From NCBI GenBank assembly GCA_944386445.1, contig CALXBD010000054.1, forward strand, positions 1 through 64,000: a stretch of 64,000 nt of DNA, given 5' to 3'. The position numbers were made by a program, and so were the translations under genes. The DNA is from an uncultured Clostridia bacterium (GTDB lineage: Bacteria > Bacillota > Clostridia > Oscillospirales > Ruminococcaceae). Of this stretch, positions 1 through 8,718 are shown in pieces. Under the pieces are notes generated by a model. That model saw only the letters and a list, made by a program, of their open reading frames with translations. It was not told the origin of the DNA and did no database searches. Position 1 is the stretch's first letter. The number at the start of each line of letters is the position of its first letter.

Positions 1-77
1 AACCACTGGATTGCAAGAATAATGGCTCTTGTATGGCTGTTATCAAATTGTTATCAAAAGACTTCTCCGAACGCCGC

Positions 78-104
78 AAACCCGCATAAATACTGGGTTT
101 TTAC
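78..104 (+). terminator. Weak rho-independent terminator-like hairpin at left edge
   Basis: An inverted repeat AAACCC / GGGTTT with an 11-nt loop is followed by five T on the + strand. It sits just beyond the 3' end of guaA, so it would stop a rightward transcript entering from outside the window. It could also act weakly on guaA read leftward, where the tail is poor. Bases 1-77 hold no gene that can be recognised. Confidence 0.4.
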
Positions 105-115
105 GGTACTTCGTT

Positions 116-1669
116 TTATTCCCACTCGATAGTTGCCGGGGGTTTGGAAGTAATATCATAAACAACGCGGTTGATTCCCTTGACCTCATTAATGATGCGG
201 ACGGAAACCCGATCCAATACCTCATAGGGGATCCGTGCCCAATCAGCGGTCATAAAGTCGCTGGTAGTCACTGCTCTAAGGGCCAGTGTATTGTCATAGG
301 TACGGCCGTCGCCCATAACGCCTACGGAACGGGAATTGGTCAACACTGCAAAATACTGACTGAGTTTTTTATCCTCTCCAGCCTTGGCGATCTCATCCCG
401 GAAGATGAAGTCCGCCTCACGGAGAATATCAGCCTTTTCCTTGGTCACCGCCCCGAGAATCCGGATAGCAAGTCCAGGTCCCGGGAAGGGCTGCCGCATG
501 ACCAGATATTCCGGAAGTCCCAATTCTCTTCCCAAAGCGCGCACCTCGTCCTTGAAGAGGAGGTCCAGCGGCTCTAAAATCCCTTTGAACCGCGCCACTA
601 CCTCAGGGGGCAGCAGACGGTTGTGATGGCTCTTAATGACGTCGGCGTCGCCCTTGCCTGATTCGATGACATCGGGATAGATGGTTCCCTGGGCCAAGAA
701 ATCCTCATTGGTAATGCCGAATTTTTCAGCTTCATCCCGAAATACATATCCGAATTCCGCGCCGATGATATGGCGCTTTTCCTGGGGATCCTCCGCGCCG
801 GCCAGCTTTGAAAGGAATCGTTCCTCAGCATCGACCCGCACAAATCGAACGTCCCATTTCCGGAAGGCGTCTTCCACCTCATTGCCCTCGTTTTTACGCA
901 TCAAGCCATGATCGACAAACACACAGGTCAGCCGGTCACCGATCGCTTCAGCCAGCAACGCCGCCAGCACTGAAGAATCCACACCTCCGGATAATGCCAA
1001 CAGCACCCGTCCTTTAGGACCGATTTTCTCCCTTAGCTGGGCAATGGCGATCTTACAGTAATCCCCCATGGTCCAGTCGCCTTTAGCGCCGCAAACATTA
1101 AACAGGAAATTGCGGATCATTTGGGTGCCGTTTTCGGTATGGTTGACCTCAGGGTGGAACTGCACCCCATAAAATCCCCGCTTTTCATCCGCGATGGCTA
1201 CGTTGGGGCAGGCGTCAGAATGAGCTTCCAGCGTAAATCCCTCCGGAATTGCCGCCATATAATCTCCATGGCTCATCCAGGACACCCCCTGTTCGGGAAG
1301 TCCCTCAAACAGCCGGCAGGATGTATGATAATAAGTAACAGTCTTTCCGTATTCCCGGGCGGTATCATCCTGAGCTGCGGTGACGCGTCCTCCCAAGGTC
1401 TGGCTCATCAGTTGGCAGCCGTAACAAATTCCCAAAATCGGGATCCCCCATGTGAAGATTTCCGGATCCACCTTAGGGGAATCCTCCAGATAAACGCTGT
1501 CCGGGCCGCCGGTAAATATGATTCCAATTGGATTTTTAGCCTTCAGCTCCGCAAGCGGCGTACTGTAAGGGATAACTTCGCAATAAACTCCGCATTCCCG
1601 GACCCGCCGGGCAATCAGCTGATTATACTGCCCGCCAAAATCCAGTACGATCACCAGTTCATTTTTCAC
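116..1669 (-). CDS. guaA: GMP synthase (glutamine-hydrolysing)
   Basis: Converts XMP to GMP using ATP and ammonia released from glutamine, in the cytoplasm (purine synthesis). The 517-residue length is normal for the family. The N-terminal class I amidotransferase has the GICYGC nucleophile (Cys82) and a VQFHPE His/Glu pair near residue 170. An ATP-pyrophosphatase P-loop, SGGVDSS, follows at about residue 228, and the C-terminal dimerisation domain ends in the typical KPPATIEWE. The start is GTG, chosen because AGGAGGAAGGA lies just upstream. It is the last gene of a minus-strand series with carA and purF, both also glutamine amidotransferases. Its position downstream of glnA and an ANTAR regulator suggests supply of and demand for glutamine are grouped. 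Identification is secure. Confidence 0.97.
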   Translation of the reverse strand: MKNELVIVLDFGGQYNQLIARRVRECGVYCEVIPYSTPLAELKAKNPIGIIFTGGPDSVYLEDSPKVDPEIFTWGIPILGICYGCQLMSQTLGGRVTAAQDDTAREYGKTVTYYHTSCRLFEGLPEQGVSWMSHGDYMAAIPEGFTLEAHSDACPNVAIADEKRGFYGVQFHPEVNHTENGTQMIRNFLFNVCGAKGDWTMGDYCKIAIAQLREKIGPKGRVLLALSGGVDSSVLAALLAEAIGDRLTCVFVDHGLMRKNEGNEVEDAFRKWDVRFVRVDAEERFLSKLAGAEDPQEKRHIIGAEFGYVFRDEAEKFGITNEDFLAQGTIYPDVIESGKGDADVIKSHHNRLLPPEVVARFKGILEPLDLLFKDEVRALGRELGLPEYLVMRQPFPGPGLAIRILGAVTKEKADILREADFIFRDEIAKAGEDKKLSQYFAVLTNSRSVGVMGDGRTYDNTLALRAVTTSDFMTADWARIPYEVLDRVSVRIINEVKGINRVVYDITSKPPATIEWE

Positions 1670-1711
1670 TAGGTCCTTCCTCCTTTTTACAATTCCTCTC
1701 TTTTCTTTATT

Positions 1712-2797
1712 TTATCTATTTTTATAGCTTTCCATACTGTCTAAGAATCTATCAAATAAAAAGTCCGTATCCTGAGGTCCCGCGCAGGCTTCCGGATGGA
1801 ACTGGACTGTAAAAATCGGAGCATCCAGATAATCCACGCCTTCACAGGTGCCGTCATTGGCATTGACAAAGCGCATTTTGGCATTCTCCGGCAGTGAATC
1901 TGCCACCACCGCATACCCATGGTTCTGGCTGGTGATATATACCCTGCCTGTTACCAGATCTTCAGCCGGCTGATTTGCACCCCGATGGCCATATTTCAAT
2001 TTTTCAGTTTTACCTCCCTGGGCCAGCGCCATCAGCTGATGCCCCAGGCAAATTCCAAAGATCGGCTTTCCGGACTTGCACAGGATCTTCAGCTGATCAA
2101 TGATTTCTGTATTTTCCGCAGGGTCCCCCGGACCATTGGAAAGCATGATCCCATCCGGATCCATCTGCAGGATCTGTTCCGCGGTGGTATCATAAGGGAC
2201 TCTGATGACTTCGCAGCCGCGTTTCAGCAGCTCACGACGAATATTTTCCTTTTCGCCGAAATCCCACAATACCACTTTATAGCGGGCATCCTCCGGACCG
2301 GAAGTCTCCGGCTGCCGGCAGCTTACCGCCGCAACGGCATTGCGGACAGCATAAGCCTTTGCTTCTGCCACAGCCTGATCCTTATGCTCCAAGCTTGTGA
2401 CGATCTTTGCGTTCATGACACCGTGTTCCCGAATAATCCGGGGCAAGGCGCGGGTATCGATGCCATACAGCCCGACAATCCCATTCTCCTTCAAAAAGGT
2501 GTTGATATCTCCCTCACAACGGAAGTTGGAAGGGGTTCTACACCATTCCCGGACAATATAGGCAGAAAGATGGGGTTTTTTGCTCTCGAAATCGGCCGGA
2601 ATCACCCCATAATTGCCAATCAACGGAAAGGTTTGTACTACGATCTGTCCATAATAACTGGGATCCGTCAGAGTCTCCAGATAACCGGTCATACCCGTTG
2701 TAAAGACGATCTCTCCTGTGACCTCCCCTTCTGCGCCAAAGCTGCGGCCCTCAAAAACGCGGCCATCCTCCAGCACCAGATAAATGCTTTTCTCCAT
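1712..2797 (-). CDS. carA: Carbamoyl-phosphate synthase small (glutaminase) subunit
   Basis: Hydrolyses glutamine and passes ammonia to the large subunit CarB for carbamoyl phosphate synthesis (pyrimidines, arginine). The 361 residues comprise an N-terminal CPSase small-chain domain (about 1-150) and a class I amidotransferase domain. Cys250 in GICLGHQ and His334/Glu336 in VQFHPEA form the catalytic triad. The start ATG follows GAGGAGGAAG. The gene lies 42 bp before guaA and 94 bp after purF on the same strand. Oddly, carB, usually the next gene, is not in this window; guaA follows directly. CarA has no known use without CarB, so carB must be elsewhere on the chromosome. Identification is secure. 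Confidence 0.97.
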   Translation of the reverse strand: MEKSIYLVLEDGRVFEGRSFGAEGEVTGEIVFTTGMTGYLETLTDPSYYGQIVVQTFPLIGNYGVIPADFESKKPHLSAYIVREWCRTPSNFRCEGDINTFLKENGIVGLYGIDTRALPRIIREHGVMNAKIVTSLEHKDQAVAEAKAYAVRNAVAAVSCRQPETSGPEDARYKVVLWDFGEKENIRRELLKRGCEVIRVPYDTTAEQILQMDPDGIMLSNGPGDPAENTEIIDQLKILCKSGKPIFGICLGHQLMALAQGGKTEKLKYGHRGANQPAEDLVTGRVYITSQNHGYAVVADSLPENAKMRFVNANDGTCEGVDYLDAPIFTVQFHPEACAGPQDTDFLFDRFLDSMESYKNR

Positions 2798-2850
2798 CGA
2801 GCTTCCTCCTCTTTTTCTCCGGCGTCAGACTGCCGGCACCTCTATCAAAA

Positions 2851-2890
2851 TTTGCTGCAAACGTATACTGCCAGGTCAGCTTGCAGCAAA
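2851..2890 (-). repeat. Inverted repeat between purF and carA
   Basis: Ten-base arms TTTGCTGCAA and TTGCAGCAAA are separated by 20 nt, right after the purF stop. Read leftward the stem is followed by TTTT, so it may act as a weak attenuator or RNA-stability hairpin between purF and carA. No ANTAR-type hexaloop was seen in it. Confidence 0.45.
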
Positions 2891-2891
2891 A

Positions 2892-4319
2892 TCATTTCGA
2901 CTCAAACTGAGATTTGGAATGAGCCCCGATTTCCAACGGATATTGGCCGCTAAAGCAGCCGGTACAAAACGGCAGTTCGCAACCGGAGCAGGCTTCTTTC
3001 AAGCCTTCTATACTGATATAGCCCAAGCTGTCCGCCCCGATAAATTCACGAATCTCGGAAATTGTTTTATGATTGGCAATCAAATTTTCTTCACTGTCAA
3101 TATCGGTACCGAAGTGGCATGAGTGGGTAAACGGAGGGGATGATATCAGATAATGGATTTCCTTTGCCCCCGCCAATTTCAGACTTCTAATGGTTTTTAC
3201 GCTGGTAGTTCCCCGGACGATGGAATCATCGATCAGGACAATCCGTTTTCCCTCAACATTGGCCCGCAAGGGGTTCAGTTTCAGTCGGACTGCCGCATCC
3301 CTCTGGGTCTGGGAAGGGAAAATAAAACTTCTGCCGATATACCGATTTTTGACGAATCCCGACACATATGGCAGCCCGCTTTTCCAGGCATAACCCATAG
3401 CAGCCTCCAGGCCGCTGTCGGGCACTCCGCAGACCACATCCGCTTCTATAGGGTATTCCTCTGCCAGCTTTGCGCCCATATTAAATCGGGCACGATACAC
3501 ACTCAGCCCATCGATGACAGAATCCTGCCGGGCAAAATACACATATTCAAAAATACACATACCCTGCTTCTTCTGATGCAGGATCATGCGGCTTTCCGGC
3601 TCTCCTTTGCCAAAGATCACCATTTCGCCGGGCTTGACATCCCGAACAAAGGTAAATCCCGCGCTATCCAACGCACAGCTCTCCGATGCCACAGCCCAGC
3701 CGTTTTCATTTTTTCCGATGCACAACGGCCGAAAGCCCCAGCCGTCTCGGACAGCGATCAGCTTATCTTGACTGGAGAGGATCACCAAAGAAAACGCGCC
3801 TTTCAGCTGAGAAACTGCTTTCACAACGGCATCTTCTATAGCATCTGTTTCCAAGGCCTCATATCCGATCAGGGATGATACTACCTCGCTATCGTTCGTA
3901 GCAGAAAAAGCACAGCCGTGCGCAACCAGTTTTTCTCTGATCTCAGCGGCATTGACGATATTCCCGTTATGAGCGGTTGCCAGCCGGCCCGTCAGATACT
4001 CTGTCACCATAGGCTGAGTATTCTGCTTGGAATTGGTTCCGGTAGTAGAATAACGGACATGGCCGATTGCAGTTTTGGCCATGGGCAATTTAGACAGCAC
4101 CGCGCTGTTGAATACTTCACTGACCAACCCAATATTTTTATGATAGAGGATCGTTCCGTTCCGAAGAACCGCAATGCCTGCACCTTCCTGTCCGCGGTGT
4201 TGTAAGGCACACAAAGCGTTATAGGTTATTCCGGCTGCCTCCTCTGTATTGAGTCTCACACCAAAGATCCCGCATTCTTCCCGAAGCTGATCCGATTTTT
4301 CCTCCCAGAATTCCTGCAT
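2892..4319 (-). CDS. purF: Amidophosphoribosyltransferase
   Basis: First committed step of de novo purine synthesis: PRPP plus glutamine gives phosphoribosylamine. The 475 residues resemble the Bacillus-type enzyme. A short propeptide precedes the Ntn catalytic Cys (residue 16, EECGIFGV). The PRPP site is VLIDDSIVRGTT, near residue 360. Several cysteines fit ligands of the [4Fe-4S] cluster seen in Bacillus PurF: one in GMCIFEY, one in THSCHFGTD, and a C-terminal CSGCELPFCTGC. It follows the ANTAR gene by 22 bp and is probably cotranscribed with it. Placing purF in a glutamine-metabolism operon, not a purine operon, is unusual. Identification is secure. Confidence 0.97.
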   Translation of the reverse strand: MQEFWEEKSDQLREECGIFGVRLNTEEAAGITYNALCALQHRGQEGAGIAVLRNGTILYHKNIGLVSEVFNSAVLSKLPMAKTAIGHVRYSTTGTNSKQNTQPMVTEYLTGRLATAHNGNIVNAAEIREKLVAHGCAFSATNDSEVVSSLIGYEALETDAIEDAVVKAVSQLKGAFSLVILSSQDKLIAVRDGWGFRPLCIGKNENGWAVASESCALDSAGFTFVRDVKPGEMVIFGKGEPESRMILHQKKQGMCIFEYVYFARQDSVIDGLSVYRARFNMGAKLAEEYPIEADVVCGVPDSGLEAAMGYAWKSGLPYVSGFVKNRYIGRSFIFPSQTQRDAAVRLKLNPLRANVEGKRIVLIDDSIVRGTTSVKTIRSLKLAGAKEIHYLISSPPFTHSCHFGTDIDSEENLIANHKTISEIREFIGADSLGYISIEGLKEACSGCELPFCTGCFSGQYPLEIGAHSKSQFESK

Positions 4320-4341
4320 TCGTCGATGTTCTCCCCTCTGT

Positions 4342-4914
4342 TTAACGGGTCTCGTAGGTACGGAGGACTTGTTCTGCTACCTCCCGCCTGGTTACCCTCA
4401 AATCCATTGCCTGCTTTTCCAAATAGCGATGTGCTTGCTGTTCTGTAAATCCCAGATATTGGATCAGGGTGCATTTTGCACGGTCTATCAGCCGCATCTC
4501 TTCGATTTTTTGCTGCAGCCGGCCATTTTCCTGGCGCAAGCCAAGCACTCGTTTTCGGGACGCATTTACCAGTTTAATTGTTTGAAAAAAGAGCTGCTTT
4601 CCGATTGGCTTCGGAATCACAAAAACGCCATAGTCTTCCACTTTCGCTGAAACGGCATCCAACAATTCTGCTTTTACCATGAGCAGGATTCCGAAATCAG
4701 TAGTCCTAGTCAGAGTCATTGCCAATTCATGTCCGAATTCGTCCTGAAGTGGAGCATTGATCACAACCAAATCAAAATTCTGTTCCAACAGCAGGCGTCT
4801 TGCTTCCCCACCGTTGGCGGCAAAGGCAGGCCGTAAAAATCCGCATTCTTTCAGCAAGTTCTCCAGGAAATCCTTTCCTTTTTCGCTGCTGGATACAATC
4901 AGTGCCGTTTCCAT
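4342..4914 (-). CDS. ANTAR-domain RNA-binding regulator with degenerate receiver
   Basis: Cytoplasmic protein of about 190 residues: a CheY-like receiver fold (1-118), a short coiled coil (about 119-137), and a C-terminal ANTAR domain (about 130-187) with the usual three-helix pattern ending in REVAEQVL. ANTAR proteins bind RNA hairpins and prevent terminator formation. The receiver has lost its chemistry: the acidic pair after beta-1 reads SSS and the phospho-acceptor position reads VVINAP (Asn53 in place of Asp), though the late Lys (IPKP) is kept. It is therefore probably not controlled by phosphorylation. It sits between glnA and purF, and hairpins fitting ANTAR targets occur before the glutamate synthase, glnN and amt genes nearby. 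I chose the ATG at 4914 because GGAGAGGGG is too close to the ATG at 4923. Confidence 0.9.
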   Translation of the reverse strand: METALIVSSSEKGKDFLENLLKECGFLRPAFAANGGEARRLLLEQNFDLVVINAPLQDEFGHELAMTLTRTTDFGILLMVKAELLDAVSAKVEDYGVFVIPKPIGKQLFFQTIKLVNASRKRVLGLRQENGRLQQKIEEMRLIDRAKCTLIQYLGFTEQQAHRYLEKQAMDLRVTRREVAEQVLRTYETR

Positions 4915-4947
4915 CCTGCCCATCCCCTCTCCTAAGAAGCGGACCCG

Positions 4948-6264
4948 TCATATTACAGGGAACCAGATTTTCTCTTCATAAAGCAGCGCGTTGCCAGACA
5001 GCCGAGCAGCCCTACACTCTTCACGTTTGGCTGCGAAGAATTTTTCCAACGGCTTTCCCGGCAAAGCCGAACGGATAAATTCACTTTTTTCCGCCAGTTC
5101 CAATGCTTCATCCAAAGTTGCAGGAAGTGATGCGATCCTCTCCTCCGGGCGAGGCGGATCATCAAAAAGGTTCCGATTGGTTGGTGGGCTCAAAGGAAGA
5201 TTCTTCTCTATTCCTTCCAGCCCCGCCAGCAGTAAAAGGCCAAACGCAATATAAGGGTTGCAGGCGGGATCCGGAGAACGCAATTCCATTCTGGCGTATT
5301 CTCCCGCGGCAGCAGGGATCCGAATCAGCTGTGAACGATTCTGATGGCTCCAAGTCAGATATCTCGGGGCTTCAAACACACCGAATCGCCGGTAAGAATT
5401 GGTCAACGGATTCAGGAATGCCGTCATATCAGGGATCCGATTCAGGACGCCCATCAAAAAGCTTTCTGCCGGTTGGTTATGAGTACCGTCATTGCGGAAA
5501 AGGTTTTTCCCGTCGCGGAACAGGGAAAGATTAATATGCAATCCGCTCCCGCTTTTCTCCGGTTCCGGCTTGGGCAGGAATGAGGCATACAGCCCGTTTG
5601 CACTTGCCACAGCCTTTACAACCGTCTTAAATGTAATCAGATTATCGGCAGCTGTCAGGGCATCCGCGTAACGGAAAGCTACCTCATTTTGTCCTGGTCC
5701 CTGCTCGTGATGAGAAGATTCGGGACGAATTCCCATTTCTTCCAGCATCAAGCAGATTTCCCGCCGGACATTCTCTCCGCGGTCTAACGGTGCCACATCG
5801 CAATACCCTGCATAATCATGAGGCGTTCGGGTAGGATCTCCGTTCTCGTCTGTCCGGTAGAGATAGAACTCACACTCACTGCCAATGGCTGGCTGATATC
5901 CGAGGGTCTCCGCTTTTTGGGCACAGGTCCTTAAAAAGTGCCGGGTATCGCCTTCAAAATGTGTTCCGTCAGGCCGAAGGATATCACATAGCAGGCGGAT
6001 CACCCGCCCATGGGAAGGCCTCCACGGCAATATGGTAAGTGTAGACGCATCCGGCATCAACATAAGGTCCGACTCTTCTGCATTGAGAAATCCCCGCACT
6101 GCCGACGCATCAAAGGAAATTCCTGTTTCGAAAGCTCTTGGAAGCTCCTCAGGCATCACGGATATATTTTTCAAATTCCCAAAAATGTCGCAGAACGTCA
6201 GCCGAATAAATTTGACATCGTTCTCCTTAACAAACTTTAAGACTTCCTCTGCGGTAATATTCAT
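4948..6264 (-). CDS. glnA: Glutamine synthetase type I (GSI-alpha like)
   Basis: Makes glutamine from glutamate, ammonia and ATP; cytoplasmic dodecamer in this family. Near 438 residues it has the usual GSI length for Firmicutes. The N-terminal beta-grasp domain (about 1-105) contains FDASAVRGF. The catalytic domain carries EQGPGQNEVAF (metal/substrate binding), the SGLHIN nucleotide motif and an NRSQLIRIP active-site stretch. No recognisable adenylylation tyrosine motif of GSI-beta is seen. ATG at 6264 is preferred over the GTG at 6273 because GAAAGG is about 10 nt upstream of the ATG. It lies between the GXGXG glutamate-synthase subunit and the ANTAR gene. A second, type III, synthetase is encoded at 11.7 kb. 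Confidence 0.95.
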   Translation of the reverse strand: MNITAEEVLKFVKENDVKFIRLTFCDIFGNLKNISVMPEELPRAFETGISFDASAVRGFLNAEESDLMLMPDASTLTILPWRPSHGRVIRLLCDILRPDGTHFEGDTRHFLRTCAQKAETLGYQPAIGSECEFYLYRTDENGDPTRTPHDYAGYCDVAPLDRGENVRREICLMLEEMGIRPESSHHEQGPGQNEVAFRYADALTAADNLITFKTVVKAVASANGLYASFLPKPEPEKSGSGLHINLSLFRDGKNLFRNDGTHNQPAESFLMGVLNRIPDMTAFLNPLTNSYRRFGVFEAPRYLTWSHQNRSQLIRIPAAAGEYARMELRSPDPACNPYIAFGLLLLAGLEGIEKNLPLSPPTNRNLFDDPPRPEERIASLPATLDEALELAEKSEFIRSALPGKPLEKFFAAKREECRAARLSGNALLYEEKIWFPVI

Positions 6265-6292
6265 CTGCTTCACGCCTTTCCGAAAACAACCG

Positions 6293-7015
6293 TCAGTTTT
6301 GAGTATACAGCTGCCGATATGGGTTTTTTGTATCCGGAGTCAACATCAAAAAGGTACTGCTCATAATTTTTTCATAAGGCAGCTGAAACTCCTGACAAAA
6401 CTCCGATACAAAGGGAGCAATTTCTTCCAGGTCCTCTGCGGAAGCCTGGGTTATCTTTACCTGTTTGGGCAGTGCCGGCGGCAACTCCGTCGTTCGCAGG
6501 AATATCTTTCCTCCATGCATTCCCGTACCGCAGAAATTCCCAACGATAGGCCGGTTTTCCGCTCCGACTCCCAATACCGTGATCAAGCCGCCGGCCTGGT
6601 ATTCTCCCAAGAAGCTGCCGGCAGTGCCGCCCGCGATCAGCACGGGCTTCTTTTCCCCATATGCCTTCATATGGATTCCTGCACGATATCCGATGCTGCC
6701 CTCCACATAAATGCGACCACCTCGCATAGCATAGCCGGTCGCATCTCCGGCAAATCCATGCGCCAAAATTTCCCCTTCATTCATGGTATCGCCCACCGCA
6801 TCCTGTACGTTTCCTTTTACGATGATCCGACTGCCATTCATATATGCTCCCAACGCATTTCCGGGAGTCCCGCAGATTGTAATGGTTCGGCCGGTGGATC
6901 CGCTGCCGATATATCGTTGTCCCAAACAATTTTCCACCAGTATATCCGCATCAGAACTGTCCCGAATCATCCGGTTCAGTTCCTGAAAATCGAGTCCTGC
7001 TGCATTGATCCTCAT
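6293..7015 (-). CDS. GXGXG-domain subunit of a split glutamate synthase
   Basis: The 240 residues are a right-handed beta-helix with repeated G-x-x-x-G-x-x-x-G turns (about 40-130), matching the C-terminal domain of the GltB large subunit. In the fused enzyme this domain sits between the glutaminase and FMN domains and helps shape the ammonia tunnel; it has no catalytic residues of its own. The other two GltB domains are separate genes at 8719-10224 and 10224-11315, with purA in between. This three-gene layout is known in archaea and some anaerobes. Start ATG follows GAAAGGCGTG. It precedes glnA by 28 bp, so it is probably cotranscribed with it. Confidence 0.85.
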   Translation of the reverse strand: MRINAAGLDFQELNRMIRDSSDADILVENCLGQRYIGSGSTGRTITICGTPGNALGAYMNGSRIIVKGNVQDAVGDTMNEGEILAHGFAGDATGYAMRGGRIYVEGSIGYRAGIHMKAYGEKKPVLIAGGTAGSFLGEYQAGGLITVLGVGAENRPIVGNFCGTGMHGGKIFLRTTELPPALPKQVKITQASAEDLEEIAPFVSEFCQEFQLPYEKIMSSTFLMLTPDTKNPYRQLYTQN

Positions 7016-7271
7016 AAAATCACGCCTTTCTAAAGTTGTCGGGTGTACTTACCGCTATCCCGATCCCTGTATTCAGACAGTTCAAAGACAGCTCTGATCA
7101 TTCAACTCCGGCACACCGCGATTACAGGCATTTAGGCAGGACACATACAGAACTTTCCTCAGCAAGTATGCTGGGAAAATTCCGAACCATATACAGTAAA
7201 GCAGCAATTGCCATCCCGGCCTTTTTCTCGCAATTGATGCGGAAAGGAGACCAGGATGACACATAGAAACC

Positions 7272-8543
7272 TTACATCGTCAGGTATTGTTCCCGTTCGG
7301 CGCCCACAGAGACATATTTAATCGGGCAACCGACTGCCTTTTCCAGATAACGGATATAGTCCAGAGCTTCTTTGGGAAGGTCCTCCGGTTTCCGGCAGGC
7401 GCTGATATCGCAGTGCCAACCGGGAAGGTTTTCATAAATGGGCTTTGCAGCATCCAGATCGGCGCCTGTGGGGAAATCTTCGACCCGGCGGCCGTTTACA
7501 TCATAAGCGACACAGACGGGGATTTCCTCCAGATAGCTGAGGACGTCCAATTTAGTCAATGCCAGTTCGTCTGCGCCTTGGATCCGCACACCATAGCGGG
7601 AAGCCGGCACATCGAAACCGCCCACGCGGCGGGGACGGCCAGTTGCTGCACCATATTCGCCGCCTGCCTCACGCAGACGCTCTGCAGCTTCGCCGAACAG
7701 CTCACAGGTAAAGGGGCCTTCGCCGACGCAGCTGGAATATGCTTTCATGATTCCGATGGACAAACTCAGCTTATGATTAGGAATTCCTGCTCCCACCGGC
7801 GCGTAGGCGCTGATGCTGGAAGAGGAAGATGTAAACGGATAAATACCGAAATCGATATCCCGGAGTGCGCCCAGCTGTGCTTCGAACATGATCTTCTTAC
7901 CGGATTTTTCGGCCTGGTCCAGATAAGAGCCTGCATCGCAGATATATTCTTTCAGCTGGCCGCCATAGGTTTCCAGCCACTGCCACATCTCGTCATAAGA
8001 CACAGCCGGTGCGCCGTAAACGCCGGTAATCGTCAGATTCTTCCAGTCCAGGACACCTTTCAGACGTTTTTTCAGATACTCAGGCTGAAGAAGGTCGCCC
8101 ATACGAAGTGCCTTTTTCATATATTTGTCGCCATAAACTGGGGCAATACCGCGGCGGGTTGAGCCGAACTTGGCATCACCCAGACGATCCTCTTCCAAAC
8201 AGTCCAGCAGCTTATGATAGGGCATACAAATGACTGCCTTATCGCTGATCTTCAAGTTTGCGGGGCTGATGGAAACCCCAGCATCTCTCAAGCGTTTCAT
8301 CTCGCCGCAGAGGTGTTCCAGATCAATTACCATGCCGTTGCCCATGACATTCACGACCTCCGGCCGCAGGATGCCCGACGGAAGCAGGTTCAGGATGAAC
8401 TTGCCCAGATGATTCACAACGGTATGTCCCGCGTTGTTGCCGCCCTGGTAGCGCACTACAACGTCATACTTCTGGGAAAGCAGGTCGACCATACGGCCTT
8501 TTCCTTCATCTCCCCAATTAATCCCGGTGATAGCTGTCAGCAT
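7272..8543 (-). CDS. purA: Adenylosuccinate synthetase
   Basis: Joins IMP and aspartate with GTP to form adenylosuccinate on the way to AMP. The 423 residues are the normal length. The N-terminal GDEGKGR loop (about residues 11-17) and the following NAGHTV motif bind GTP and IMP; GSTRRGIAP (about 130) and the C-terminal LTKLDVLSYL fit the family. The ATG is preceded by AGGAGG. It has its own promoter-like -10 upstream and lies between two parts of a split glutamate synthase, though it makes no glutamate. A 256-bp space follows before the GXGXG gene, in which I see no convincing gene. Identification is secure. Confidence 0.97.
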   Translation of the reverse strand: MLTAITGINWGDEGKGRMVDLLSQKYDVVVRYQGGNNAGHTVVNHLGKFILNLLPSGILRPEVVNVMGNGMVIDLEHLCGEMKRLRDAGVSISPANLKISDKAVICMPYHKLLDCLEEDRLGDAKFGSTRRGIAPVYGDKYMKKALRMGDLLQPEYLKKRLKGVLDWKNLTITGVYGAPAVSYDEMWQWLETYGGQLKEYICDAGSYLDQAEKSGKKIMFEAQLGALRDIDFGIYPFTSSSSSISAYAPVGAGIPNHKLSLSIGIMKAYSSCVGEGPFTCELFGEAAERLREAGGEYGAATGRPRRVGGFDVPASRYGVRIQGADELALTKLDVLSYLEEIPVCVAYDVNGRRVEDFPTGADLDAAKPIYENLPGWHCDISACRKPEDLPKEALDYIRYLEKAVGCPIKYVSVGAEREQYLTM

Positions 8544-8605
8544 ATTATTTCCTCCTGTTAATCACGGAATATTTACTCCGCCGCCTCGGCGAAGAACCAT
8601 CTTAT

Positions 8606-8634
8606 ATTATATCATATTCCGACAGAAAAATCAT
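8606..8634 (-). promoter_or_regulatory. Probable promoter of purA
   Basis: A perfect TATAAT -10 box is read leftward at 8606-8611, about 62 nt before the purA ATG. The -35 region has no good TTGACA match. A 7-bp GC-rich hairpin with a 5-nt loop forms close to the expected transcript start; its loop lacks the A1/G4 pattern of ANTAR targets. Confidence 0.45.
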
Positions 8635-8718
8635 CGTTTTACTGCACTTCTGCCAGATTCCATATTTTTTACAAAATCATTCCATGAGTGAGGAAGGGGA
8701 AATGGAGATTTTACCGGC

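Noticed and set aside
2798..2891. Possible pyrimidine-responsive riboswitch or PyrR site before carA
   Set aside because: Only two simple inverted repeats are visible and neither matches a known pyrimidine leader or an ANTAR hexaloop.
7036..7266. Small open frames on both strands between purA and the GXGXG gene
   Set aside because: They lack convincing ribosome sites and resemble no family; the longest leftward one is only 60 codons. A CAATTGC/GCAATTG inverted repeat is present but has no clear role.
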